A DNA stretch of 64,000 bases from JBBRHQ01 sp963738305 (GCA_963738305.1 CAVTVU010000011.1:124001-188000), one strand, 5' to 3'; numbered from the stretch's first letter, positions 25,198 to 33,780 are shown. Made by a program: numbers and translations. Notes: generated by a model not told the origin, from the sequence alone.

Positions 25198-25215
25198 CTA
25201 GTGCTTGAAGCCCAT
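25198..25215 (-). CDS. Possible six-codon leader ORF (MGFKH)
   Basis: ATG GGC TTC AAG CAC TAG, preceded at 7 nt by the ribosome-binding-like AAGGGGA. It lies in the low-GC leader about 50 nt before the intrinsic terminator. Nothing supports a stable product; the arrangement suggests a leader peptide or a ribosome-loading site of a small RNA. Confidence 0.35.
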   Translation of the reverse strand: MGFKH

Positions 25216-25278
25216 TCTTGATCCCCTTTCCGAAAGCTCTGGCTCTGTTTGCAAGGCTTTATTCGTCGATCGCTGCGC

Positions 25279-25331
25279 AACTTGTACCACAAATTGGGCC
25301 TAACTTGTGCAAATCGCGGTAAATCTTGTGC
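25279..25331. promoter_or_regulatory. Three phased direct repeats, possible regulator sites
   Basis: AACTTGTAC (25279-25287), AACTTGTGC (25302-25310) and ATCTTGTGC (25323-25331) recur at 23 and 21 bp, about two helical turns, between the divergent leader RNA and the MFS gene. Confidence 0.4.
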
Positions 25332-25357
25332 AGAACATACCCTCTCGTGCGGACTGA

Positions 25358-26698
25358 ATGCCCGGGCCTCCCCTAAGGGCCCCCCTTCGCCAGTCGGTCT
25401 TCAGGCGCCTGGCGGCCTCCTACGCGCTGAACGAGCTGGGCGACTGGATGGGGATCGTCGCCCTCTCGGTGCTCGTCTTCGACCGCACCGGGTCCGCCTA
25501 CGCGACGGCCGGGCTCTTCCTCGGGACGCGCTTCCTTCCGGCCCTGGCGGCGCCGGTCCTCACCGCCTGGGCTGAGCGCCCGCCACCCCGTTTCGCACTG
25601 CCGCTGATCTACTGCGGCGAGGCGGCCGCGTTCGGCGGACTTGCGGTGCTCGCGCAGCACTTCTCGCTGGCGGCGGTGATCGCAGTGGCGACGATCGACG
25701 GAGCTCTCGCCCTCACGGGCCGGGCGCTGACCAGGGCGGTCGTCGCGGCGCAGCTCGAGCCGCGAAGCGAGCTGCGGGCCGGGAACGCGATCCTCAACGT
25801 CGCCTTCACCGGCGGCGCTGCCGCGGGCCCGGCGATCGCCGGCCTGATCGTTGCGGGCCTCGGCGTGCAGACGGCGCTTCTGCTCGATGCCATCTCCTTC
25901 TACGCGATCGCCTGGATACTGCTGACCGCCGGGCCGCTGCCGCGCGCCGAGCCGGACCCCGGCCGGGTCCGGGAGCGGATCAGGGCGGGCATGCGGTTCA
26001 TCGTCGCCCGGCCGACCCTGCGGCGGCTGCTCACCGCCCAGAGCGTCGCCTTCGTCTTCTTCGCGGCGGTGATCCCGATCGAGGTGATCTACGCCAAGGA
26101 GACCCTCGACGCCGGGGACACTGGCTATGGCCTGCTGCTCGCAAGCTGGGGCGTCGGAATGGTCGTGGGCAGCGTGGCCTTCGCGATCCTGCGGCGCGGT
26201 TCGCTCGCCTACCTGCTGCTGGCCAGCACCCTGCTGGTCGGCGCCGGCTACCTCGGCATCGCGGCGGCGCCTACCCTGGCGCTGGCCTGCGGCGCCGCGG
26301 CCTTCGGGGGGCTGGGCAACGGCATACAGTGGGTGGCCATGGTCAGCGCCGTGCAGGAGCTGACCGCGCAGGGGATGCAGGCGCGGGTGATGAGCGTCCT
26401 CGAGTCGATCGGCGCAGCGATGCCCGGCGTCGGGTTCCTGCTGGGCGGCGTGGTCGCGACCGCGCTCAGCCCGCGCGCCGCTTACCTGGTGGCGGGGGCC
26501 GGAGTCGTCGTGGTAGCGACGCTCGCGGCCGCGTTCCTCGGAAGGAGCTGGGAGGGACGGGATGCAACCCGTCCGGGACCCCTTGACTCCGGGGATGAGA
26601 TTATGGTGGAGTTGCGCCCGCGGAGAACCCGGCAGCCCGAGCACGGCGAAGCCGGGATTCACCCTGGGGGCGACAAGACCAAAGAGGAATCAATTTGA
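25358..26698 (+). CDS. MFS transporter (MFS_3 / EntS-like)
   Basis: A twelve-helix major facilitator protein with no frameshift. It opens RRLAASYALNELGDWMGIVA, which has the N-E-x-G-D motif of the EntS/MFS_3 group, and continues through AYATAGLFLGTRFLPALAAP, YGLLLASWGVGMVVGSVAFA and GVGFLLGGVVATALSPRAAY. Substrate unknown; relatives export siderophores, macrolides or small metabolites. The membrane part ends near LAAAFLGRSWEG. The last 50 or so codons are hydrophilic and overlap the leader of the downstream importer, so the true C-terminus may be shorter. Confidence 0.85.
   Translation: MPGPPLRAPLRQSVFRRLAASYALNELGDWMGIVALSVLVFDRTGSAYATAGLFLGTRFLPALAAPVLTAWAERPPPRFALPLIYCGEAAAFGGLAVLAQHFSLAAVIAVATIDGALALTGRALTRAVVAAQLEPRSELRAGNAILNVAFTGGAAAGPAIAGLIVAGLGVQTALLLDAISFYAIAWILLTAGPLPRAEPDPGRVRERIRAGMRFIVARPTLRRLLTAQSVAFVFFAAVIPIEVIYAKETLDAGDTGYGLLLASWGVGMVVGSVAFAILRRGSLAYLLLASTLLVGAGYLGIAAAPTLALACGAAAFGGLGNGIQWVAMVSAVQELTAQGMQARVMSVLESIGAAMPGVGFLLGGVVATALSPRAAYLVAGAGVVVVATLAAAFLGRSWEGRDATRPGPLDSGDEIMVELRPRRTRQPEHGEAGIHPGGDKTKEESI
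26612..26676 (+). ncRNA. Candidate structured leader RNA before the peptide importer
   Basis: The outer stem pairs TTGCGCCC (26612-26619) with GGGCGACAA (26668-26676), with one bulged A. An inner stem pairs CCCGGC (26628-26633) with GCCGGG (26651-26656), closing a loop that holds GAGCACGGCGAA. The element ends about 37 nt before the TTG start of the binding protein. It matches no riboswitch family I can identify. Confidence 0.3.
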
Positions 26699-26713
26699 CC
26701 GGGAGGTCGTGAC

Positions 26714-28348
26714 TTGAAGAAGCTAGGGACCGTTCTGAGCCTGCTCGGGCTGATCTTCGCGTCGGCATTGGCGCTAAGCGCCTGCGGCAGCAGCTCCAGC
26801 TCAGGCAAGGAGGGCGGCACGCTGAAGCTCGCCGACACCGCCGCAGCCGACTACATAGATCCCCAGCTCTCATACACGGCTGACGGGTTGACCGAGATGT
26901 GGAACACCTACATCCCGCTCCTCACCTACAAGCACGCCTCCGGCACAGCCGGTTCGACCGTGATTCCCGGCCTTGTCGAGAGCATGCCGAAAATCACCAA
27001 CGGCGGCAAGACCTACGAGATGACCCTGCGAAAGGGCCTGAAGTACTCGGACGGCGCCCCCGTCAAGGCGAGCGACTTCGCCTACGCGGTGAAGCGGATG
27101 TTCGTGCTCGACTCCGGCGGCTCGGCCTTCTTCACCGACATCGTCGGCGCTGCCCAGTTCCAGAAGACCAGGAAGGGCGACATCTCGGGGATCAAAACCG
27201 ACGATGCGACCGGCAAGATCACGATCAACCTGACCGAGCCGCGAGGCACGTTCAACAACGAACTCGCCCTGCTGTTCACGGCCCCTGTCCCGCCCAACAC
27301 ACCGATGAAGGACCAGAGCGCCACCCCGATCCCGGCGACGGGCCCCTACTCCTTCGTCAGCAACAACCCCCGTACGGGCTTCACCCAAGAGCGCAACCCG
27401 CAGTGGGCAAAGAACAACGCCAAGATCCTCGAAGGCATCCCCAGCGGCCACGTCGACAAGATCGAGCTGCAGATCAACAAGAACGACTCGGCCCAGGTTG
27501 ACGACGTGCTCAACGGCACGATCAACAACATGTACAACCCGCCGCCGCCCGACCGCTACGCGGAGATCAAGTCGAAGTACGAGGGCACCCAGTTCAGGCT
27601 CGAGGACTCGCCGTCGACCTACTACTACTGGATGAACTACAAGAGCCCCACCTTCAGCAACGAGAAGGTGCGCCAGGCGGTCAACTACGCAGTCGACCCG
27701 GAAGCGCTGGTGCGGATCTACAGCGGTCAGCTGGAGCCGACGCAGCAGATCCTGCCGCCCAACTTCCCGGGCTACAAGAAGTACACGCTCTATCCGCACA
27801 ACATGACCAAGGCGAAGCAGCTGATCGCCGAGTCGGGCGTCAAGGACAAGGACATCACCGTCTGGACCGACGACGAGAGCCCCAACGACAGCGCCGGCGC
27901 CTACCTGCAGGACACCCTGAAGAAGCTCGGCTTCAACGCCCAGCTGAAGCAGATCAGCGCCGATAACTACTTCACGGTGATCGGCAACACCAGCACCCCG
28001 GATCTCGATATCGGGTGGACCGACTGGTTCCAGGACTACCCGCACCCGAACGATTTCTTCGACATCCTGCTGAACGGCGAGAACATCCTCCCCACCAACA
28101 ACGAGGTGTTCTCGCAGAACAACACGCCGGCCCTGAACAAGAAGATCACCCAGCTGGCACAGGTGCCGCTGAACGCGAAGATCGAGGACCAGTACGCGAC
28201 CCTCGACAAGGAGTTCATGAAGCAGGCCGTGTGGGCGCCCTACGGCAACCGGGTCCTGGCGCTGTTCGTGTCGAGCGACATCGACTTCGACAAGGTGATC
28301 TGGAACCCGACCTTCGAGATGGACTACACGAGCTTCCAGTTCAAGTAG
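26714..28348 (+). CDS. Peptide/oligopeptide ABC transporter substrate-binding lipoprotein (family 5)
   Basis: A 544-residue SBP_bac_5 protein. The signal sequence ends in the lipobox LALSAC, making Cys24 the lipid-modified first residue of the mature protein. Family landmarks are LRKGLKYSDGAPVKASDFAY, ATGPYSFVSNNPRTG, MNYKSPTFSNEKVRQAVNYA and VDPEALVRIY. It should bind peptides or related solutes outside the membrane and deliver them to the permease pair encoded next. The TTG start is set by GGGAGG at 8 nt. It is separated from the permease genes by a hairpin, which may let more binding protein than permease be made. Confidence 0.92.
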   Translation: MKKLGTVLSLLGLIFASALALSACGSSSSSGKEGGTLKLADTAAADYIDPQLSYTADGLTEMWNTYIPLLTYKHASGTAGSTVIPGLVESMPKITNGGKTYEMTLRKGLKYSDGAPVKASDFAYAVKRMFVLDSGGSAFFTDIVGAAQFQKTRKGDISGIKTDDATGKITINLTEPRGTFNNELALLFTAPVPPNTPMKDQSATPIPATGPYSFVSNNPRTGFTQERNPQWAKNNAKILEGIPSGHVDKIELQINKNDSAQVDDVLNGTINNMYNPPPPDRYAEIKSKYEGTQFRLEDSPSTYYYWMNYKSPTFSNEKVRQAVNYAVDPEALVRIYSGQLEPTQQILPPNFPGYKKYTLYPHNMTKAKQLIAESGVKDKDITVWTDDESPNDSAGAYLQDTLKKLGFNAQLKQISADNYFTVIGNTSTPDLDIGWTDWFQDYPHPNDFFDILLNGENILPTNNEVFSQNNTPALNKKITQLAQVPLNAKIEDQYATLDKEFMKQAVWAPYGNRVLALFVSSDIDFDKVIWNPTFEMDYTSFQFK

Positions 28349-28380
28349 GCCGCGGAGGATTCGAGGTCGGAGGAGGAGGA

Positions 28381-28414
28381 GGAGGAGGAGGGGATCGATG
28401 CCCCCTCCTCCTCC
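28381..28414 (+). terminator. GGA/TCC-rich hairpin between binding protein and permease genes
   Basis: A 13-bp perfect stem (28381-28393 with 28402-28414, arms built of GGAGGA repeats) around an 8-nt loop. There is no U-tract, so it could be a partial terminator or a 3' stabiliser of the binding-protein mRNA. A TAGTCT hexamer at 28463-28468 may restart transcription for the permeases. Confidence 0.4.
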
Positions 28415-28504
28415 GAGCGGGTTTCGCCCTGCAATCGGCGTTTGCCGGCCCGATTCGGGCGGTAGTCTGAGGTCGATGGGGACTCAAGGAGAGCGGTCCA
28501 GCTG

Positions 28505-29602
28505 ATGCCCGAGCCCGCCGCGGACGCATCGATCGAGCCCGAGACTCTCCCGATCGATGGCTTAGAAGCCGGCGAGACGGCGGGCTTCGAGGGCCGCAGC
28601 CCCTGGTACCTGGCCTGGCGGCGCCTGCGCCACAACCGGGTCGCCCTCGCCTTCCTCGGCCTCTTCGTGCTGATCGTGATCTTCGTCCTGGCGGCGCCGC
28701 TGTGGGCGACCAAGGTGGCCCACACCGGTCCCGACACCACTCACACGACCGAGAAGATCACGGTCAACGGGGAGAAGAAGGACGTGGTCAGCGTCGACGG
28801 GCAGCCGATCGGGCCGGTCTTCTTCGGTGCCGGCGGCAAGTTCTTCCTCGGCGCGGACGGCAGCCTTGGGCGGGACGAGATGGTGCGGTTGATGTACGGG
28901 GGTCGAATCTCGCTTTTCATTGGCATCGTCTCGGCCTTGATCACCACCGGGCTCGCGGTCGTCTTCGGACTCCTGGCGGGCTTCTACGGGGGCAAGCTCG
29001 ACGCCGTTATCGGGGCGATCATGGACGTGATCTGGGCTTTCCCGGTTCTGCTGCTGGGGATCGCCCTGGGCACCGCCCTATCGATCGGGCCGGGGCTTCA
29101 GCTGGGGTTCATCACGATCCCAGGAAACTCGATCTGGATTCCGATCCTGATCATCGGCTTCGTCTCCACCCCGTACATGCTCAGGCCGATCCGCGGCGAG
29201 GTGCTGGGCCTGCGCCAGAAGGAGTTCGTCGAGGCCGCCACCGCTCAGGGCGCGGGGTCGCTGCGGATCATGTTCGGGGAGCTGCTCCCGAACCTCTGGT
29301 CGACGATCATCGTCTTCTTCACCCTCAACATCGCCGCCAACATGCTGTTCGAGTCGGCCCTCTCCTTCCTCGGCGCGGGGGTGCGGCCACCGACCTCCTC
29401 CTGGGGCTCGATGTCCTCCCAGGGCTTCTCGCTGCTGACCAGCGCGCCCCAGCTGGTCACCATCCCCGGCCTGATGATCCTGCTCACGGTGCTCGCCCTG
29501 AACGTGTTCGGCGACGGGCTGCGAGATGCGCTCGACCCAAAGTCGAAGATCACCGTCCGCGCCCGCGGCGGCCAGGTCGAGATCGAGGAGGGCGGCGCCT
29601 GA
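28505..29602 (+). CDS. Peptide ABC transporter permease, DppC/OppC type
   Basis: A 365-residue inner-membrane permease. Helix 1 is VALAFLGLFVLIVIFVLAAP. A long external segment (about residues 70-130) contains the DppC-typical FFLGADGSLGRDEMVRLMYG. The membrane core continues with FIGIVSALITTGLAVVFGLL. The ATPase-contact EAA loop is VEAATAQGAGSLRIMFGELL. The N-terminal 30 residues are acidic and cytosolic. The stop overlaps the next start as TGATG. The gene order here is C before B, the reverse of the common dppBC order. Confidence 0.9.
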   Translation: MPEPAADASIEPETLPIDGLEAGETAGFEGRSPWYLAWRRLRHNRVALAFLGLFVLIVIFVLAAPLWATKVAHTGPDTTHTTEKITVNGEKKDVVSVDGQPIGPVFFGAGGKFFLGADGSLGRDEMVRLMYGGRISLFIGIVSALITTGLAVVFGLLAGFYGGKLDAVIGAIMDVIWAFPVLLLGIALGTALSIGPGLQLGFITIPGNSIWIPILIIGFVSTPYMLRPIRGEVLGLRQKEFVEAATAQGAGSLRIMFGELLPNLWSTIIVFFTLNIAANMLFESALSFLGAGVRPPTSSWGSMSSQGFSLLTSAPQLVTIPGLMILLTVLALNVFGDGLRDALDPKSKITVRARGGQVEIEEGGA

Positions 29603-30576
29603 TGGGCCCATTCATCGCCAGGCGGCTGGTGCGGATGGTGCTGGTGCTGTTCGCGGTCTCGGTGCTCGTCTTCCTGATCTTCAACGTCCTCCCGGGTGGA
29701 GGCACCGACGCCGCCGCCAGGCGAATCGCCGGCAAGAACGCGACCCCGCAGCTGATCGCCAACGTCAAGAAGGACTTCGGCTTCGACGAGTCGCTGCCCC
29801 AGCAGTACTGGACGATGATGAAGCAGATCTTCTCCGGGACCCTGGTCTCCTACCAGAGCCAGCTCAACGTGATGGACCAGATCAAGCAGGGAATCCCGGC
29901 CACCTTCTCGCTCTGCATCGGCGCCGCGATCATCTGGATGGGATTCGGCGTCCTGTTCGGCTACCTCTCGGCGGTGCACGCCGGGCGGATCACCGATCGC
30001 GCCCTGACGATCCTCGCGCTGGCCGGGATCTCGCTGCCGGTCTTCTGGCTGGCTGCGATCCTGATCGTCTACCTGAGCCAGAGGATCCCGATCTTCCCCA
30101 ACGGGGACTACGTCCCGATCCAGGAGGACCCCTGGGAGTGGTTAGTGCACCTGATCCTTCCCTGGACCACCCTCGCGGTCCTGTTCGTCGGGTTCTACAG
30201 CCGCGTCCTGCGCTCCAACATGCTCGACGTCATGAATGAGGACTACGTGCGCGCCGCCCGAGCCAAGGGGCTCGACGAGCACCAGGTGCGGACCCGTCAC
30301 GTCCTGCGAAACGCCCTGATCCCGATCGTCACCCTGTTCGGGCTCGACTTCGCCGCGGTGATCGGCGGCGGGGCGCTGATCACCGAGTACATCTTCAACC
30401 TCAACGGGGTCGGCCAGTACGCGGCGCAGTCGATCGGCAACCAGGACCTGCCGCCGATCATGGCCGTGACCCTGTTCGGGGCCTTCTTCGTCGTCTTCTT
30501 CAACGCCCTCGTCGACGTTGCGTACGCCTACCTCGACCCGAGGATCCGCCTCGGCACCGCGGCGGAGATGGCGTGA
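29602..30576 (+). CDS. Peptide ABC transporter permease, DppB/OppB type
   Basis: A 324-residue permease. The N-terminus FIARRLVRMVLVLFAVSVLV and FLIFNVLPGG is the standard DppB opening, followed by the periplasmic helix region LIANVKKDFGFDESLPQQYW. The EAA loop is VRAARAKGLDEHQVRTRHVL then RNALIPIVTLFGLDFA. The segment ITEYIFNLNGVGQYAAQSIG is conserved. It pairs with the preceding DppC-type subunit to form the membrane channel. The ATG overlaps the previous stop (TGATG), and its own stop overlaps the first ATPase gene by GTGA. Confidence 0.9.
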   Translation: MGPFIARRLVRMVLVLFAVSVLVFLIFNVLPGGGTDAAARRIAGKNATPQLIANVKKDFGFDESLPQQYWTMMKQIFSGTLVSYQSQLNVMDQIKQGIPATFSLCIGAAIIWMGFGVLFGYLSAVHAGRITDRALTILALAGISLPVFWLAAILIVYLSQRIPIFPNGDYVPIQEDPWEWLVHLILPWTTLAVLFVGFYSRVLRSNMLDVMNEDYVRAARAKGLDEHQVRTRHVLRNALIPIVTLFGLDFAAVIGGGALITEYIFNLNGVGQYAAQSIGNQDLPPIMAVTLFGAFFVVFFNALVDVAYAYLDPRIRLGTAAEMA

Positions 30577-31652
30577 GCGCCATCCCCGACAGCGAGGGGA
30601 GCGCGGCGGGCGCGACGATCGCCGGCGACGGGCTGCTGCGGGTCAGCGACCTCAACGTCGGGTTCAGCACCGAGGACGGCCTCCTGCAGGCGGTTCAAGG
30701 CGTCTCCTTCGACGTCGAGCCGGGCGAGATCGTAGCGATCGTCGGTGAGTCGGGCTCGGGCAAGAGCGTCACCGCGCAGACCATCATGGGCCTGACCCGC
30801 TCGCCCAACACTCACATCAAGGGCTCGATCCGGTTCCGCGACGAGGAGCTGACCGGCTTGCGCGACACGGAGCTCCAGGACATCCGCGGCAAGGAGATCG
30901 CGATGATCTTCCAGGACCCGATGACCTCGCTGAACCCCGTCTACCGGGTCGGCAGGCAGATCGTCGAGGCGATTCGCGCTCACGAGGAAATCTCCACCGA
31001 GGAGGCGCGAGAGCGGGCGGTCGAGATGCTCGCCGCAGTCGGCATCCCGGCGCCGGAGAAGCGAGCGGACAACTACCCCCACGAGTTCTCAGGGGGCATG
31101 CGCCAGCGAGCGATGATCGCCATGGGGTTGGCGCTGGAGCCGAGCCTGCTGATCGCCGACGAGCCCTCGACCGCGCTCGACGTCACCATCCAGGCGCAGA
31201 TCATCCGGTTGCTGGAACAGCTCAACCACGAGCGCGGCCTGGCGGTGATCCTGATCACCCATGACCTCGGGGTCGTCGCCGAGATCGCCAACCGCGTCCT
31301 GGTCATGTACGCCGGACGCGTCGTCGAACAGGGGACGCTGGACGAGATCTTCTACGACCCCCAGCATCCCTACACCTGGGGGCTGCTCGGCTCGCTGACG
31401 CGACTCGACCGCCCCCGGCCCCGCCGCCTGCCGCAGATCAAGGGCCTGCCGCCTTCGCTCGTGGCGCCCCCGCGCGGCTGCTCCTTCCGCCCGCGCTGCC
31501 CGCACTCCTTCGATCGGTGCACCTCGCTACCGGAGCTGGAGGCTCGGGTGCCCGATGCGCCGGCTCACCTCGACCGCTGCTGGCTCTCCCCCGAGACCAA
31601 GCAGGAGCGCCGCATGGTCGAAGGGCGAATCGGCCTCGGGGTGGAGGACTGA
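30573..31652 (+). CDS. Peptide ABC transporter ATP-binding protein, DppD/OppD type
   Basis: A 359-residue ATPase. Walker A is GESGSGKSVTAQTIMG, the Q-loop MIFQDPMTSLNPVYRVGRQI, the signature FSGGMRQRAMIAMGLAL and Walker B LLIADEPSTALDVT; the switch His is in ILITHDLGVVAEIA. The C-terminal oligopeptide extension carries CSFRPRCPHSFDRC, the Cys cluster that binds an Fe-S centre in studied Dpp/Opp ATPases. The GTG start overlaps the permease stop, and the stop overlaps the DppF-type start (TGATG). Confidence 0.92.
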   Translation: MSAIPDSEGSAAGATIAGDGLLRVSDLNVGFSTEDGLLQAVQGVSFDVEPGEIVAIVGESGSGKSVTAQTIMGLTRSPNTHIKGSIRFRDEELTGLRDTELQDIRGKEIAMIFQDPMTSLNPVYRVGRQIVEAIRAHEEISTEEARERAVEMLAAVGIPAPEKRADNYPHEFSGGMRQRAMIAMGLALEPSLLIADEPSTALDVTIQAQIIRLLEQLNHERGLAVILITHDLGVVAEIANRVLVMYAGRVVEQGTLDEIFYDPQHPYTWGLLGSLTRLDRPRPRRLPQIKGLPPSLVAPPRGCSFRPRCPHSFDRCTSLPELEARVPDAPAHLDRCWLSPETKQERRMVEGRIGLGVED

Positions 31653-32677
31653 TGGCGGGCGAGCCCCTGCTCGAGGTGACGAACCTCGTCAAGCACTTCC
31701 CGATCAAGGAGGGTCTGCTGATCGAGCGCGAGGTCGCCCGGGTGCAGGCGGTCGACGACGTGAGCCTCACGGTCCGGCCCGGCGAGACACTGGGCCTCGT
31801 GGGGGAATCGGGGTGCGGCAAGTCGACGCTGTGCCGCACGATCCTGCAGCTGCTGCGGCCGACCTCCGGCTCGGTCCGCTTCGAGGGGCGTGAGATCGCC
31901 GGGCTCTCCCATCGCGAGCTCCGTCCCCTGCGCCGCGAGATGCAGATGATCTTCCAGGACCCCTACGCTTCGCTGAACCCGCGCAAGCGGGTCGGCCAGA
32001 TCGTCGGTGATCCGCTGCGCCGCCAGGGGATCGCCTCGGGGGCCCAGCTCAAGAGCCAGGTCCAGGAGCTGCTGGAACGGGTCGGCCTCTCCTCCGAGCA
32101 CTACAACCGCTACCCGCACGAGTTCTCCGGCGGCCAGCGCCAGCGGATCGGGATCGCCCGGGCGCTGGCGCTGCGGCCGAAGCTGATCGTCGCCGACGAG
32201 CCCGTCTCAGCGCTCGACGTCTCGATCCAGGCCCAGATCATCAACCTTCTCGACGACCTCCAGGACGAGTTCGGCCTGACCTACATGTTCGTCGCCCACG
32301 ACCTCGGGGTCGTGCGCCACGTCTCCGATCGGATCGCGGTGATGTACCTGGGCAAGGTGGTGGAGAACGCGCCCGCCGACCGCCTCTACTCGCATCCCGT
32401 CCATCCCTATACGTCGGCGCTGCTCTCCGCCGTGCCGATCCCGGACCCCCGGGAGAACCGATCCCGGCAGCAAATCATCCTCGAGGGCGACGTACCGAGC
32501 CCGATCGACCCCCCGTCCGCCTGCCGATTCCACACCCGCTGCCCGCGCGCGACGGAGATCTGCTCCAGCGAGGAGCCGGAACTGAAGGCGCGCGGCCCCG
32601 GAGGCCACTTGGCAGCCTGCCACCATCCTCTCGAGGGGGCATCGCAGGCCGAGGTGGCCGGGTCAGCCTCGGCGTGA
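31652..32677 (+). CDS. Peptide ABC transporter ATP-binding protein, DppF/OppF type
   Basis: A 341-residue ATPase. Walker A is GESGCGKSTLCRTILQ, the Q-loop MIFQDPYASLNPRKRVGQIV, the signature FSGGQRQRIGIARALAL and Walker B LIVADEPVSALDVS. The C-terminal Cys cluster is CRFHTRCPRATEIC. With the DppD-type subunit it forms the nucleotide-binding heterodimer of the importer. The last codons overlap the start of the 3'-phosphoesterase gene (GTGA), which places DNA-repair genes in the same transcription unit as the importer. Confidence 0.92.
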   Translation: MAGEPLLEVTNLVKHFPIKEGLLIEREVARVQAVDDVSLTVRPGETLGLVGESGCGKSTLCRTILQLLRPTSGSVRFEGREIAGLSHRELRPLRREMQMIFQDPYASLNPRKRVGQIVGDPLRRQGIASGAQLKSQVQELLERVGLSSEHYNRYPHEFSGGQRQRIGIARALALRPKLIVADEPVSALDVSIQAQIINLLDDLQDEFGLTYMFVAHDLGVVRHVSDRIAVMYLGKVVENAPADRLYSHPVHPYTSALLSAVPIPDPRENRSRQQIILEGDVPSPIDPPSACRFHTRCPRATEICSSEEPELKARGPGGHLAACHHPLEGASQAEVAGSASA

Positions 32678-33780
32678 GCCGGGGCGCGAAGCCCGCCCGG
32701 ACTCCCGAGCGGCTGCGCGAGTACCGTCGCAAGCGCGACTTCGCTCGAACCCCCGAGCCCGAAGGGGGTGCCGGGGAGGCCGTCGCGGGCGCCGGCCGCT
32801 TCGCCGTCCAGCAGCACGACGCCACCAACCTGCACTGGGACCTGCGGATGGAGCACGAGGGCGTGGCGCTCTCGTGGGCCCTGCCGCGGGGCGTTCCCCA
32901 ACTTCCGGACCGCAGCGCAAACCGGTTGGCGGTACGGACCGAGGACCATCCCCTGTCCTATCTCGACTTCGAGGGCGAGATCCCGGCCGGCGAGTACGGG
33001 GGCGGGACGATGTCGCTGTGGGACTCCGGCACATACTCGGCCGAGAAGCTCCGCGACGACGAGGTCATCGCCAACTTCGAGGGCGAGCGGATGCGCGGCC
33101 GCTACGCGCTGTTCCGGACCGGCGGCAAGAACTGGATGATCCACCGCATCGACCCGCCGCTTGACCCGCGGCGGGAGCCGCTCCCCACAGAAGCGCGGCC
33201 GATGCCCTACCGGCGAGGAACGCTCCCGGAGGACCCCGGGAGCTGGGGCTTCGAGATCGCCTGGGGCGGTCTCCGCAGCATGCTCTGGTGCGAACCAGGG
33301 CACATCCTGCGCTCCCGCAGCCGGGGACTCGACCCGGAGACGGCCACGGTGTTCCCCGAGCTGCGGCGGATCGCCCGGGTGCTGGGCTCGACGGAGGCGC
33401 TGCTCGATGGTGAGGTCGTGGTCCTCGACGAGGATGGGGTGCCGGATCGCGACCAACTGCGTGCCCGCAAGCGCGCCGGCTCCGAGGCGGTCGCGAAGAG
33501 GCTAACGCGCTCCTCTCCGGCCGCGATCATGCTCTTCGACCTGCTCTTCTGCGACGGACGAGACCTGACCGCCGAGCCCTACAGCGCCAGGCGTTCGGCC
33601 CTGGAGGGGCTCGGGCTCGCCGGAGCCGCCTGGCAGACGCCCGCCTACCATCGCGGAGACGGCGATGCGCTGCTCGCTGCGGCAGGGGAACGTGGTCTGG
33701 ACGGCATCGTCGCCAAGCGGCTCGAGGGCCCTTACCGGGAGGGACACCGCAGCCAGGACTGGATCAAGGTCGAGGCATGA
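32674..33780 (+). CDS. LigD-type 3'-phosphoesterase fused to a ligase domain lacking the catalytic lysine
   Basis: A 368-residue two-domain protein. Residues 42-150 are the LigD phosphoesterase module: FAVQQHDATNLHWDLRMEHE (metal-binding His48, Asp49, His54), RTEDHPLSYLDFEGEIPAGE and YGGGTMSLWDSGTY. Residues about 180-368 match the ATP-dependent ligase adenylation domain, with LLDGEVVVLDEDG (motif III), FDLLFCDGRDL, GLDGIVAKRLEGPYREG (motif IV) and WIKVEA (motif V). Motif I, normally K-x-D-G, reads EIAWGG, so the adenylated lysine is replaced by Ala196. The domain should not ligate. It probably cleans 3' ends for the neighbouring ligase. The start and the stop both overlap neighbours by 4 nt. 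Confidence 0.88.
   Translation: MSRGAKPARTPERLREYRRKRDFARTPEPEGGAGEAVAGAGRFAVQQHDATNLHWDLRMEHEGVALSWALPRGVPQLPDRSANRLAVRTEDHPLSYLDFEGEIPAGEYGGGTMSLWDSGTYSAEKLRDDEVIANFEGERMRGRYALFRTGGKNWMIHRIDPPLDPRREPLPTEARPMPYRRGTLPEDPGSWGFEIAWGGLRSMLWCEPGHILRSRSRGLDPETATVFPELRRIARVLGSTEALLDGEVVVLDEDGVPDRDQLRARKRAGSEAVAKRLTRSSPAAIMLFDLLFCDGRDLTAEPYSARRSALEGLGLAGAAWQTPAYHRGDGDALLAAAGERGLDGIVAKRLEGPYREGHRSQDWIKVEA

Larger units (their letters stand above)
24872..25357. other. 486-bp low-GC intergenic region with several signals
   Basis: No convincing protein gene except a six-codon ORF. Base composition drops well below that of the flanking genes, most clearly over 25190-25345. It contains the inverted repeat, terminator, mini-ORF and phased repeats listed separately, and separates the divergent HD-GYP and MFS genes. 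Confidence 0.7.

Noticed and set aside
26583..26607. TTGACT ... TATGGT promoter before the peptide-binding protein
   Set aside because: The spacer would be only 13 nt, too short for a normal sigma-70-type promoter.
26612..26676. SAM-I or c-di-AMP riboswitch
   Set aside because: Short look-alike strings exist on either strand, but the conserved cores and junctions of those families are not there.
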